From assembly GCF_003633685.1 (NCBI RefSeq), contig NZ_RBKT01000001.1, forward strand, positions 2,170,001 to 2,234,000: a stretch of 64,000 nucleotides of DNA, in the 5' to 3' direction. A program made the translations under genes and the position numbers. Below the pieces are notes generated by a model that saw only the letters and a list, made by a program, of their open reading frames with translations, was not told the DNA's origin and made no database searches. This stretch comes from Micromonospora pisi. Its GTDB lineage: Bacteria > Actinomycetota > Actinomycetes > Mycobacteriales > Micromonosporaceae. Of the stretch, positions 55,636-63,968 are shown piece after piece. Every line of letters begins with the position of its first letter. The first letter of the stretch is position 1.

Positions 55636-56613
55636 ATGAATGCCCACGTCATGGTCTTCGCGCCCGCTCCACAACTGACGGTCACCATCGATCAGACCAG
55701 CGACGAACCGGAGATCCACCTGCATCCGGGAGGCCAGGGGGTGTGGCAGGCGCGCATGATCACCTGCCTTGGCACCCGGGTGGTGCTCTGCGCCAGCCTG
55801 GGCGGCGAGATCGGCCAGGTGCTGGAACCACTGATGGCAAGCGAGGGGGTCGAGCTGAAGGTCGTGCACCGGGACTCCAGCAGCGGCGGCTACGTGCACG
55901 ATCGGCGGAACGGCCGGCGGGACGAGATCGTCGACGTGCCCGGTCACCCGCTCACCCGGCACGAACTGGACGACCTCTACAACCTGACCCTCGGCGAAGG
56001 GCTGCGGGCGTCGGTCAGTGTGCTCAGCGGACCGGGCGACCCGTCGCTGGCGCCACCGGACGTCTACCGCCGCCTCGCCGCCGACCTGGGCGGTAACGGC
56101 AGCCGGGTGGTGGCGGACCTGTCCGGCGAGCACCTGCGCGCGGTGCTCGACAGCGGCGTCTCCTTCCTGAAGGTGAGCCACGAGGAGTTGCTCCGGGACG
56201 GCCTGGCCAGCTCCGACAGCAGTGAGGAGCTGACCCGGGTCCTCTACGAGTTGCACGCCACCGGCGCCGAGTCGGTGGTGGTGAGTCGAGCCGACGAACC
56301 GGCCCTGGCCCTGGTCAACGGCGAGGTGTACGAGGTGCACATGCCCCGTTTGCAGGTCGCCGACCCGCGTGGTGCCGGCGACTCGATGACCGCCGGGGTG
56401 GCGTCCGTACTCGCCGCTGGTGGCGACCTCCAGTTGGCGATCCGTACCGGGGCGGCGGCCGGCGCACTGAACGTGACCCGGCACGGGCTCGGGACCGGCC
56501 GACCGGACTCGATCGCCGGCCTGGTCGAGCGGGTCCGCCTGGCCCCGGTCGGAACGGCCCGGCAGGACCGGATGACGCCGGACGACCTTGCCGGACGGGC
56601 GACCACCGCATGA
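55636..56613 (+). CDS. PfkB family carbohydrate kinase
   Basis: A 325-residue ribokinase-fold enzyme. C-terminal signature DPRGAGDSMTAGVASVLAAG with the catalytic Asp (about residue 251). The N-terminal MNAHVMVFAPAPQLTVTIDQ is like 1-phosphofructokinase/tagatose kinases. The substrate is a phosphorylated sugar or similar (inference). ATG 55636 with AGAAGG upstream. It overlaps SurE by ATGA, so the two are translated together. Confidence 0.88.
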   Translation: MNAHVMVFAPAPQLTVTIDQTSDEPEIHLHPGGQGVWQARMITCLGTRVVLCASLGGEIGQVLEPLMASEGVELKVVHRDSSSGGYVHDRRNGRRDEIVDVPGHPLTRHELDDLYNLTLGEGLRASVSVLSGPGDPSLAPPDVYRRLAADLGGNGSRVVADLSGEHLRAVLDSGVSFLKVSHEELLRDGLASSDSSEELTRVLYELHATGAESVVVSRADEPALALVNGEVYEVHMPRLQVADPRGAGDSMTAGVASVLAAGGDLQLAIRTGAAAGALNVTRHGLGTGRPDSIAGLVERVRLAPVGTARQDRMTPDDLAGRATTA

Positions 56614-57443
56614 CGGACCGGGTGCTGATCACAAACGACGACGGGATCGCCGCGCCGGGGATCCGCTGGCTGGCCCGGACCGTGGCCGACCAGGGGTACG
56701 ACGTGGTGGTGGCGGCGCCGAACGAGGAGGCGAGCGGCACCAGCGCGGCGATGATCGCGGTGGAGCGGGAGGGCCGGGTGGTCGTCGAGGAGCATTCGGT
56801 CGAGGATCTCGACGGCATTCCCGCGTACGGGGTGGCCGGTTCGCCGGGTTTCATCACGCTGATCGCCCTTCACGGCGCGTTCGGACCGCCACCGACGCTG
56901 GTCCTCTCCGGGGTGAACCGGGGCGCGAACGTGGGGCGGGCGGTGCTGCACTCGGGCACGGTCGGGGCCGCCTTCACCGCCGCCGCGAACGGCTGTCACG
57001 CCATGGCGGTCTCGCTCGACGTACTCTCGGCGAGCCAGGGAACCGCCGGCAGTGGCGGTGCCGCGGTGGCCTCGTCGGGGCGGTTCGACGACGAGGCGCG
57101 ACACTGGGTGACGGCGGCGCGGGTGGCGGTGGAGTTGCTGCCCCGGCTCACGTCGGGGCCACGATCGGCGGTACTCAACGTCAACTCGCCGGACCTGCCG
57201 TACGAGGAACTGCGCGGCGTACGAATGGGCTCGCTGGCCGGGTTCGGCCAGGTGCAGATGACGGTCGCCGAGTCCGGCCGGGGCTTTGTCCGGACCGCGC
57301 TGGAGGAGTCGAACGAGCCGGTGCGGCCCGGCACCGATGTGGCCTGGCTGGCCGACGGTTACGCCTCGGTCACCGCGGTGCGGGCGATCAGCGAGGCGAC
57401 CGAGGTGGACCTCTCCGACCTGGCGGCGTTCGACCGGCGCTGA
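56610..57443 (+). CDS. surE: 5'/3'-nucleotidase SurE
   Basis: A 277-residue nucleoside monophosphate phosphatase. Metal-binding motif MTDRVLITNDDGIAAPGIRW (paired Asp), SGTSAAMIAV and GVNRGANVGRAVLHSGTVGA with the Asn ligand. Length is normal. It overlaps the PfkB-family gene, a kinase and phosphatase pair that may act on one metabolite (inference). Confidence 0.93.
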   Translation: MTDRVLITNDDGIAAPGIRWLARTVADQGYDVVVAAPNEEASGTSAAMIAVEREGRVVVEEHSVEDLDGIPAYGVAGSPGFITLIALHGAFGPPPTLVLSGVNRGANVGRAVLHSGTVGAAFTAAANGCHAMAVSLDVLSASQGTAGSGGAAVASSGRFDDEARHWVTAARVAVELLPRLTSGPRSAVLNVNSPDLPYEELRGVRMGSLAGFGQVQMTVAESGRGFVRTALEESNEPVRPGTDVAWLADGYASVTAVRAISEATEVDLSDLAAFDRR

Positions 57444-57483
57444 TCCGGCACGCGCTGATCCGGGCACGCGCTGATCCGGGCAC
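57437..57483 (+). repeat. Three imperfect tandem 15-16 bp units plus a second pair
   Basis: GCGCTGATCCGG(G)CAC at 57437, 57452 and 57468, the first covering the surE stop. A second tandem pair with core TGAACGCGGGGGCGGT follows to about 57519. Confidence 0.85.
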
Positions 57484-57616
57484 GGCTGAACGCGGGGGCG
57501 GTTGAACGCGGGGGCGGTTGCACTGCGGGGCGGCCCGGGATGCGTCACGGGCGGGAGCCTGGGTCCGTCACCGGCCGCGCTGGTCCCTGGCGGCCGGTGA
57601 CGGTGGGTAGATCAAC

Positions 57617-57985
57617 TCAGGCGCTGGGGAGCTGCGGTTCCGGTGCCGGTGCCGTTCCGGAGAAGTACGGTTCGGGGGCACCGAAGAGGCCGAGCAACCC
57701 GGTGACCCAGAGTTGCCGGTGGACAAACCGGCTCGGTTCGGTGACGACCAGCTTCACACCGCTGACCTCGGCGGTCTGGAAACCAGCGACCATGGCGCTG
57801 ATTCCCACCGAGTCGATGAAGCTGACCAGTCGCATGTTGAGCTCGATCCGGGGCGGTCGCCCCTTGGCGAGCAGGCCGACAATTGCTTCGCGCACCTCGT
57901 ACGCGGTGTCGACGTCGATCTCGCCGCGTGGGGCGATCTCCACGACTCCACCAGGCAGGATCGACTTTGCGATCGACAGGCTCAC
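57617..57985 (-). CDS. STAS-domain anti-sigma factor antagonist
   Basis: A 122-residue protein of the SpoIIAA/RsbV group. Fold features: VEIAPRGEIDVDTAYEVREA and the phosphorylatable Ser59 in LVSFIDSVGISAMV. Unphosphorylated forms bind anti-sigma kinases and free a sigma factor. No kinase or sigma gene is adjacent. GTG start at the complement of 57983-57985 with GGAGG upstream. The C-terminal ~40 residues extend past the usual domain. Confidence 0.9.
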   Translation of the reverse strand: MSLSIAKSILPGGVVEIAPRGEIDVDTAYEVREAIVGLLAKGRPPRIELNMRLVSFIDSVGISAMVAGFQTAEVSGVKLVVTEPSRFVHRQLWVTGLLGLFGAPEPYFSGTAPAPEPQLPSA

Positions 57986-58472
57986 GCGAGCACCTCCACT
58001 CGCCCAGATCTGGGCGCTTCATCAGTACGCGGGCCGCGACCGAGAGTATTCCTCGGATGGCCTCGGTCGCCACCCCTCCGGCTGGGCAATCTATGCGGCC
58101 GGTCCGACAAAACGGTCCCTATCCGGTCATTCGACAGCATATGTTCTCACAATTCAGGATGCCAGCCGCAGCACCGTCCGGCCATCAGGGTATCCCCCGA
58201 TTCGGCAGGGGCGGCGCCGGCGCGGGCGGGTGCGACGTACGACTCCTGCCCGGGTGCCCGGTTCCTGCCCCTACCCCACCCGCCACCAGCCATAACCCGC
58301 CCCGGCGCGTCGCCCTCCCCCCGGCGCGTCGCCGCACCCCAACAGAAGGAAGGGCCCCTTGTTAACGCTATAGCGTTAACAAGGGGCCCTTCCTTCGCCG
58401 AGGCCGGCTGGACGGGGGGACCTAGAGTCGGGGGCTCGGTTGGTACGCGCGCACACCGAGAGAGGACTCACC
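57986..58472. promoter_or_regulatory. Intergenic region before the micro-lipoprotein
   Basis: No gene. It contains GCGACCGAG (58036-58044) paired with CTCGGTCGC (58062-58070), an operator- or terminator-like dyad 51 bp upstream of the STAS gene, and repeat copy 9 at 58345-58396. Confidence 0.5.
58345..58396. repeat. Palindromic intergenic repeat, copy 9 (class B)
   Basis: A 52-bp perfect palindrome with no loop: arm GAAGGAAGGGCCCC to TTAACGCTA, centre TATA. It lies between divergent genes (STAS and micro-lipoprotein). Confidence 0.97.
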
Positions 58473-58616
58473 ATGCTCAAGCGGTTGCTCGGCCTGGCTG
58501 GCGTCGGTGCCCTGCTCGCCCTCGTGTTGGCCTGCGGATTCGGATCCGGGGGCGATGACGACGACGATGACGACGACGATTTCGCCCGTGGTACGTCGAT
58601 TGTCCTGATCCGCTAA
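58473..58616 (+). CDS. 47-residue poly-aspartate lipoprotein
   Basis: MLKRLLGLAGVGALLALVLAC is a lipoprotein signal with lipobox VLAC (Cys21), followed by GFGSGG, nine aspartates (D28-D36) and the tail FARGTSIVLIR. The ATG at 58473 has GAGAGGA at a good distance. After lipidation the product would be only 27 residues. No family known. An outer-surface calcium or cation binder is one idea. The aspartate run is coded by GAT/GAC triplets. Confidence 0.6.
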   Translation: MLKRLLGLAGVGALLALVLACGFGSGGDDDDDDDDDFARGTSIVLIR

Positions 58617-58789
58617 ACCCGTCATACGGCAAACTCCGCCCCCGACCCGACACTGCCGCCACTCTGGTACATGACAGCGGGTTTGCCGCCGAACCTGTCC
58701 GGGCACCTCGGAGGCACAACGGAAACCGCGCCGAACAGATGGCTCTGTCCGAAGTGCCCGCTGCTTTCGGCATCCGAGGAGGTACCACG

Positions 58790-59218
58790 ATGTTCGGAAC
58801 CAACCTGGTGGCGCATCGGAGCAAGCCGGAGAAGATCACCGATCAAGCGTGGGCGCACCTACAGTCCACGTTCGGTTCCGCCGGCGACAGCGTCCGGGAC
58901 GCCGCGCGGCACACCGCCCACTCCGCCCGGCGGGGCACCGTACACCTCGCCGACGGAGCCAGTAACCGGGTCAGTTCGGTGAAGGACGAGGCGTGGCGAC
59001 GTGCCACGGCCGCCTCCGCCGCGCTGGCCGGACGCCGACCGGGACTGCCCTGGCTCTGGATCATCGGCGCCGCCGGTATCGGCGCCGCCCTCGGCTGGGC
59101 CGCCGGATCGGCGGCCCGAGCGATGATCGCCCGCGAGGGCGACGAGCCGGGTACGTCCGAAGGCGTGGAGTTCGTCGAGCTGAGCCCCCCGCCGAACGCC
59201 AGCGTACGGATGAACTGA
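58790..59218 (+). CDS. Small membrane-associated protein of unknown function
   Basis: A 142-residue protein. The N-terminal ~85 residues are helical and charged (PEKITDQAWAHLQSTFGSAG, then SSVKDEAWRRATAASAALAG). One transmembrane helix (WIIGAAGIGAALGWAAGSAA) lies at about 95-115, and the tail is acidic. It looks like a YtxH/DUF883-like stress protein, but I cannot assign it. ATG 58790 follows GAGGAGG; a hairpin follows downstream. Confidence 0.7.
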   Translation: MFGTNLVAHRSKPEKITDQAWAHLQSTFGSAGDSVRDAARHTAHSARRGTVHLADGASNRVSSVKDEAWRRATAASAALAGRRPGLPWLWIIGAAGIGAALGWAAGSAARAMIAREGDEPGTSEGVEFVELSPPPNASVRMN

Positions 59219-59258
59219 ACCACCCGCTCCGGTCGGGCAGTCCGGCCGGGCAGCTGAC

Positions 59259-59311
59259 GACCGTGTGGTTGTCGCCCACCAGCTCCAACGGTGGGTGACA
59301 ACCACACGGTC
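59259..59311. terminator. Bidirectional hairpin terminator
   Basis: GACCGTGTGGTTGTC and GACAACCACACGGTC, extended by GCCCACC/GGTGGGT with one G-T pair: 22 bp with a 9-nt loop. It lies between the convergent small gene and the GH74 gene. Confidence 0.75.
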
Positions 59312-59369
59312 ATGTCCCGGGTCGGATCAGCTTCGCCTGCCGACGCCGACCGGACCGGAGTCGGATCAG

Positions 59370-62120
59370 CTACGGGTGGCAGCCGACCGGGTTCGGCACC
59401 CCGTTGGTGCCGGTGTGGCTGGCCAGGAATCCGAACGTCGTGGTCGCGTTCGGGGCCAGCACACCGTTGTAGGCAACGTTGCGGACGGTCACGCTCGTCC
59501 CGCTCTGGGTGTGCGTACCGCCCCAGCTCTGGGTCAGGGTCTGCCCGTTGGGGAAGTTCCAGTTGACCGTCCAGCCGGTGGTCGGGCTGGTGCCGGTGTT
59601 GTGCACCGTCACCTCACCCTGGAAACCGCCCTGCCACGATCCGGTCACCCGGTAGGTGGCCGAGCAGCCGCCGACCGGCCCGGTGGTCGGTGGTCCGGTG
59701 GTCGGCGGGCTGGTCGTCGGCGGCGTGGTGGGTGGCGTCGTCGGTGGGGTGGTCGGCGGCCGGGTGGTCGGCGTTGTCGTGGGCGGGTTCGTCGGGTCGC
59801 CCAGCCGGTCCGCCACCAGGATTCCCCGACCGTTGGTGCCGAGGTAGACCCGGCCGTACACCCTCGGGTCACCGGTGATCGCCTCACCCGCGTTGCCGTA
59901 CTGGTGCTGGTCGTCGTTGATCCGCACCCAGACCCCGCCGCCATTGTCGGAGCGGTACACCCCCGCCTTGCCGTCCACCGTGGCGTACGCGAACAGCGCC
60001 GGGTACGTCTGTCCCGGTGCCGCCCGCCCGAAGCCGATGTTCACCGCACCGGTCACGTTCGACAACTTGGTGAAGCTCGCGCCGGAGTTCGTCGAGTGCC
60101 AGATGCCGGTGCCGCCGGTGCTGTCCCCGCCGGCCAGCCAGATGTCCCCCTCGATCCCGGGTACGGCCTTGAAGTGCACGTTGCCGCTGCTCGGCAACCC
60201 GGTCGCGGCGCTCGCGGTGAAACTGGCGCCACCGTTGGTGCTGACGTAGAACCGGCCGCCGTGCAACGCGTAGAACCTGCTCGGGTTGACCCGGTCGGAC
60301 TCGACCTTCGCGTTCGCCGGTACGCCGGCCGACGGTGTCCACGAGTTGCCGTACCCGACGGAGTGGACGACCTGCTGACCGGAGTCGCCGGGCGCCCAGA
60401 CGAAGCGGCTGCCGTTCGCCGCCGCGGCGACCGTACCGCCGCTGTTGATCCCCGCCGGTTCCTGGGCCTGGAACCAGTTCGCCCCACCGTCGGTGGAGAA
60501 GGCGACATGGCTGTCGTTCGGCCGTTCGGAGTCGGTGAAGTTGCCCGCCCGGACCATGATCGAGGGATTCGACTCGGCGAAGTCGAGACTGGTGGTGCTG
60601 GTCATGTTCGGCTGGGTGAACATCATCGCCGGTACCGCGTCGAGACTCGTGTGCCGGAAACCGCCGATGTCGCCGAGCGCGCTGACCAGCGGAGCGCCGG
60701 TCGGCGGGCTGATCAGGTCGAGCACCGCCGTCTCCTCCAGCCCCCGGACCATCGGCCGGATGGTGAGCTGACCGCCGGTGTCCCAGTTCCTGAGGTTGGT
60801 GGTGCCGTAGATGGTGGCGCCGGTGCCGTACATCATCCGGTTGCCGTCGAACGGGTCGATCTCCAGCGACTCGTTCATCCAGCCCAGCTTCGGTGACTCC
60901 TCCGGTGGGGCCGGGGTCGCCCCGAAACTCAGCCACGGCACCGAGCTGATGTCCATGGTGTAGCGCTTGGTTCGGTTGGGATAGCTGCCGAAGTCCCAGA
61001 TCCGGGTCCAGGTCGCGCCCCCGTCGGTGCTCCGCCAGAAAATCGCGTCCGGCCACCAGGAGATCTGGGTGGCGACCATGATGATGTTCGGGTTCTGCCG
61101 GTCGATCGTCAGCCCGCTGTAGCCGAAGTAGGTGTCGGCGCTGCTCGACGGCATCGGGCTGATCTGCGTCCAGGCCCCCGTCGCCCGGTTGAACTTCCAG
61201 ACGTCGCCCTTGCCCCCGTCGTACGGGCCGCCGGTGTCGCTGGTGGCGATGTAGAGGTAGCCGCCGACGTGGTCGACCACACCCTTGTGTGCCAGGTAAC
61301 CGGTCGGCTGGCCGGTGATCCGTTCCCAGGACGTGCCACCGTTGGTGCTGCGGTAGACCGGGTTCTGCTTGTCCGCCACCCCGACGTAGATGGTCTGGGT
61401 GAGGTTGCCGGGGGTTCCGCTGCTGCGGTCGAAGCTGACCCAGGTCACGCCCTGGTTGCCGGTGAGGTAGCCGTTGGGGTCGTTGGGGTCCTGGGCGTAG
61501 TTGCCGGGGTTCGGGAAGTTGGTCACCCTGGCCCAGGTGACGCCGTAGTCGGTGCTGCGCCAGAGGCCGTTGCCGCCCTCGGCGCCGTAGTAGAGGGTGC
61601 TGTTCCGGTTCGGGTCGACGGCGAGCCGCTCGCCCTGGCCACGGCCGGGCATGTTTCCGCCGACCTTGAACGGCAGCACGCTCGCCTGCCAGGTCGCGCC
61701 CTTGTCGGTGGAGCGGAGGATGGCGCCGGGGTTCGGGTCCCAACTGTTGGTGTACATGCCGACGGCGGCGTAGACCCGGTTGGTCTGGACCGGGTCGGTG
61801 GCGAGACTGAGCACACCGTTCCAGCCCCAGCGGTCCCAGCCCACCCAGTCCAGCAGTGGGGTCCACGACTGGCTGCCCTGCTCCCATCGGTAGGCGCCGC
61901 CGATGTCGGTCCGGGCGTAGATCAGGTTGCGTTCGGTGGGGTTGAAGACGATGCCGGGCACGAAGCCGCCACCGTCGATCCGGACGTTCTTCCAGGCGTA
62001 CGGCTCGGACGCGGCGGCCACCGCTGGCGACGCGGATGGGCTGACGGCGACCTGGGCCAGCACGGCCACCGCGCCGGCGACGACGACCGCCGCGAGCGTG
62101 CTGGCGAGACTTCTACGCAT
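59370..62120 (-). CDS. GH74 xyloglucanase with C-terminal CBM2
   Basis: A 916-residue secreted enzyme. Signal peptide to about residue 37 (PAVAAASEPY). The two seven-bladed propellers of GH74 carry repeated motifs ILRSTDKGATWQ, LWRSTDYGVTWARV, VYRSTNGGTSWERI and FWRSTDGGATWTRI. A Thr/Pro linker (about 775-815) leads to a ~100-residue CBM2 (CSATYRVTGSWQGGFQGEV ... GWTVNWNFPNGQTLTQSW). It cuts xyloglucan in plant wall material. Start at the complement of 62118-62120, GAGGGAGCC upstream. Confidence 0.95.
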   Translation of the reverse strand: MRRSLASTLAAVVVAGAVAVLAQVAVSPSASPAVAAASEPYAWKNVRIDGGGFVPGIVFNPTERNLIYARTDIGGAYRWEQGSQSWTPLLDWVGWDRWGWNGVLSLATDPVQTNRVYAAVGMYTNSWDPNPGAILRSTDKGATWQASVLPFKVGGNMPGRGQGERLAVDPNRNSTLYYGAEGGNGLWRSTDYGVTWARVTNFPNPGNYAQDPNDPNGYLTGNQGVTWVSFDRSSGTPGNLTQTIYVGVADKQNPVYRSTNGGTSWERITGQPTGYLAHKGVVDHVGGYLYIATSDTGGPYDGGKGDVWKFNRATGAWTQISPMPSSSADTYFGYSGLTIDRQNPNIIMVATQISWWPDAIFWRSTDGGATWTRIWDFGSYPNRTKRYTMDISSVPWLSFGATPAPPEESPKLGWMNESLEIDPFDGNRMMYGTGATIYGTTNLRNWDTGGQLTIRPMVRGLEETAVLDLISPPTGAPLVSALGDIGGFRHTSLDAVPAMMFTQPNMTSTTSLDFAESNPSIMVRAGNFTDSERPNDSHVAFSTDGGANWFQAQEPAGINSGGTVAAAANGSRFVWAPGDSGQQVVHSVGYGNSWTPSAGVPANAKVESDRVNPSRFYALHGGRFYVSTNGGASFTASAATGLPSSGNVHFKAVPGIEGDIWLAGGDSTGGTGIWHSTNSGASFTKLSNVTGAVNIGFGRAAPGQTYPALFAYATVDGKAGVYRSDNGGGVWVRINDDQHQYGNAGEAITGDPRVYGRVYLGTNGRGILVADRLGDPTNPPTTTPTTRPPTTPPTTPPTTPPTTSPPTTGPPTTGPVGGCSATYRVTGSWQGGFQGEVTVHNTGTSPTTGWTVNWNFPNGQTLTQSWGGTHTQSGTSVTVRNVAYNGVLAPNATTTFGFLASHTGTNGVPNPVGCHP

Positions 62121-62446
62121 GTACGGCTCCCTCTGAGCGCTTGCGCTGTTGCTGGGGACGGAGAACCGCCGTGCACGCCGATGGGACGGGGAGCGAACCG
62201 ATGGGGGGAGGCAGAGCGCATCGACCGCCGCGCCGGCGCGTGCACGAGCGAGGAAAGGGATGTGGTGCGGAGCTGCCCAAGCTCTCGCACCGGGCACGAC
62301 GGCTCCCGCACCGGTCTCGTGCAGACACTCACACACCCGGGTCAGCACTGTCAATAGTTGGGTATTTAAACTAACGAATGATCAAATAGAAGTTGATCCT
62401 GTTACTGTCCCGAGGACGACACCACCCATCGAAAGCAGCATCCACC
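62121..62446. promoter_or_regulatory. Divergent promoter region of GH74 and DHFR-like genes
   Basis: 326 bp with no gene. AGCGCTTGCGCT (62136-62147) is a LacI-like palindrome 15 bp before the GH74 gene. An AT-rich stretch near 62355-62405 holds GATCAA and TTGATC, 7 bp apart (62380-62398), before the DHFR-like gene. Confidence 0.5.
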
Positions 62447-63016
62447 GTGCGAAAACTGACGTACTACGTCGCCACCAGCCTGGACGGGTTCATCGCCGGA
62501 CCGGACGGGGAATTCGACTTCTTCGCATTCGAGGGGGACCTGGCCGCGGCGATCCTGGCCGACTACCCCGAGACCATGCCGGCCCCCGCCCGTGAACCAC
62601 TCGGCATCGCCGAAGCGGCGAACAAAACGTTCGACACCGTCCTGATGGGCCGCGCCACCTACGAACCGGCCCTGGCCAGCGGCATCACGAGCCCGTACTC
62701 CCACCTCCGGCAGTACGTGTTCTCCCGGACCCTTGAACAGTCCGACCCGCAGGTGCAGATCGTCGCGGGCGACCCGGTGGAGTTCGTCCGCGAGCTCAAG
62801 CGCGCGGACGGCATGGGCATCTGGCTCTGCGGCGGCGCGATCCTCGCCGGTCAACTCGTGGACGAGATCGACGAGCTGGTCATCAAGCGGTACCCGGTCG
62901 TCCTCGGCTCCGGCACTCCCCTGTTCCGCGCGCCCTTCAAGGTGACCGGCTTCGCGTTGAACGACAACCGGACGTTCCAGACCGGCGCGACGATCTCCAC
63001 CTATGTCAAGCACTGA
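62447..63016 (+). CDS. Dihydrofolate reductase family protein (RibD C-terminal-like)
   Basis: A 189-residue NADPH-dependent-type reductase fold: YYVATSLDGFIAGPDGEFDF at the start, VLMGRATYEPAL, and GIWLCGGAILAGQLVDEIDE (the RibD_C core). Such YyaP/YwjB-like proteins have no firm substrate. GTG 62447 by family alignment, ribosome site weak (GAAAG). It overlaps the GNAT gene by 14 bp. Confidence 0.85.
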   Translation: MRKLTYYVATSLDGFIAGPDGEFDFFAFEGDLAAAILADYPETMPAPAREPLGIAEAANKTFDTVLMGRATYEPALASGITSPYSHLRQYVFSRTLEQSDPQVQIVAGDPVEFVRELKRADGMGIWLCGGAILAGQLVDEIDELVIKRYPVVLGSGTPLFRAPFKVTGFALNDNRTFQTGATISTYVKH

Positions 63017-63968
63017 GGGACAACCAGTGCTCTTCCGCGCCACCACCGAAGCCGACCTTGAGCGGGTCATCAACTTCACCGCCGAGGACCCGGTCGGCTC
63101 GATCCAGGCCGACCGCTACCTGGACGAGCTGGGCCAGGGAATGTACAGGCCGGAATGGACCTGGATCGCCGAGGCGAACCAGCGGGTGATCGGCCGCGCC
63201 CTGTGGTGGGGCCAGGCATCCAGCGAGCACCCGGTCGCCTTGGACTGCCTGCACGTCGAGGCGTCCGTCCCGGACCGGGCGGCCGTGGCGAGCGGTCTGC
63301 TCGACGCGGGTATGCGGGCCTTCGCCCGGCAGGGGGCGCCCCGGCCGCCGCTGTACAACCTGACGCTCGCGAACGGGTGGCGCGACGATCCGTCCGTCGC
63401 CTCGGCGGTCGCCTGGCGACGGACTGCCGCGCTGGCGGCCGGGCTCAGCGACGAGGTCGAGCGGCTGCGGTTGGAGTGGACACCGGAGATCGGCGTACCT
63501 CCGACCAGCGGCAGACTCGTCTTCACCGAGGCCACCGACGAGGAATTCCTGGACGTGTTCCGGAGGGTCGCGGTGGGCAGCCTGGACGACGAGACACGCC
63601 GCAACCTGGCGGTCAAGGGGCCGGACCAGACCGCCAAGGAGGAGATGTCCTTCTACCTCGACTGCCCGGGCGAGCGTTCGTGGTGGCGGCTGGCCCGCAC
63701 GAGCGACGGCGCGGTCGCGGGGCTGGCGATCCCGTCCGCGACGCCGTACAACCGTAACGTCGGCTATCTGGGTGTCGTCCCCGAACTGCGCGGGCGTCGC
63801 TACATCGACGACCTGCTCGCCGAGATCACCCGGTTCCACGCCGAGCACGGCGCCAAGCTGATCACGGCGACCACGGACACGACGAACGTACCGATGGCGA
63901 TGGCCTTCGCACGGGCGGGTTACCGCACCGCGCAGATCAGGCTGCTCTACTCGGCCCCCGGGTCATGA
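63003..63968 (+). CDS. GNAT family N-acetyltransferase
   Basis: A 321-residue protein with two GNAT-like halves. The C-terminal half carries NVGYLGVVPELRGRRYIDDL (acetyl-CoA loop RGRRYIDDL) and ATTDTTNVPMAMAFARAGYR. The N-terminal half is divergent. The acceptor is unknown. ATG 63003 follows GGCGCGACGATC without a clear ribosome site; translation probably depends on the upstream gene. Nothing is seen in the last 32 bp of the window. Confidence 0.85.
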   Translation: MSSTEGQPVLFRATTEADLERVINFTAEDPVGSIQADRYLDELGQGMYRPEWTWIAEANQRVIGRALWWGQASSEHPVALDCLHVEASVPDRAAVASGLLDAGMRAFARQGAPRPPLYNLTLANGWRDDPSVASAVAWRRTAALAAGLSDEVERLRLEWTPEIGVPPTSGRLVFTEATDEEFLDVFRRVAVGSLDDETRRNLAVKGPDQTAKEEMSFYLDCPGERSWWRLARTSDGAVAGLAIPSATPYNRNVGYLGVVPELRGRRYIDDLLAEITRFHAEHGAKLITATTDTTNVPMAMAFARAGYRTAQIRLLYSAPGS

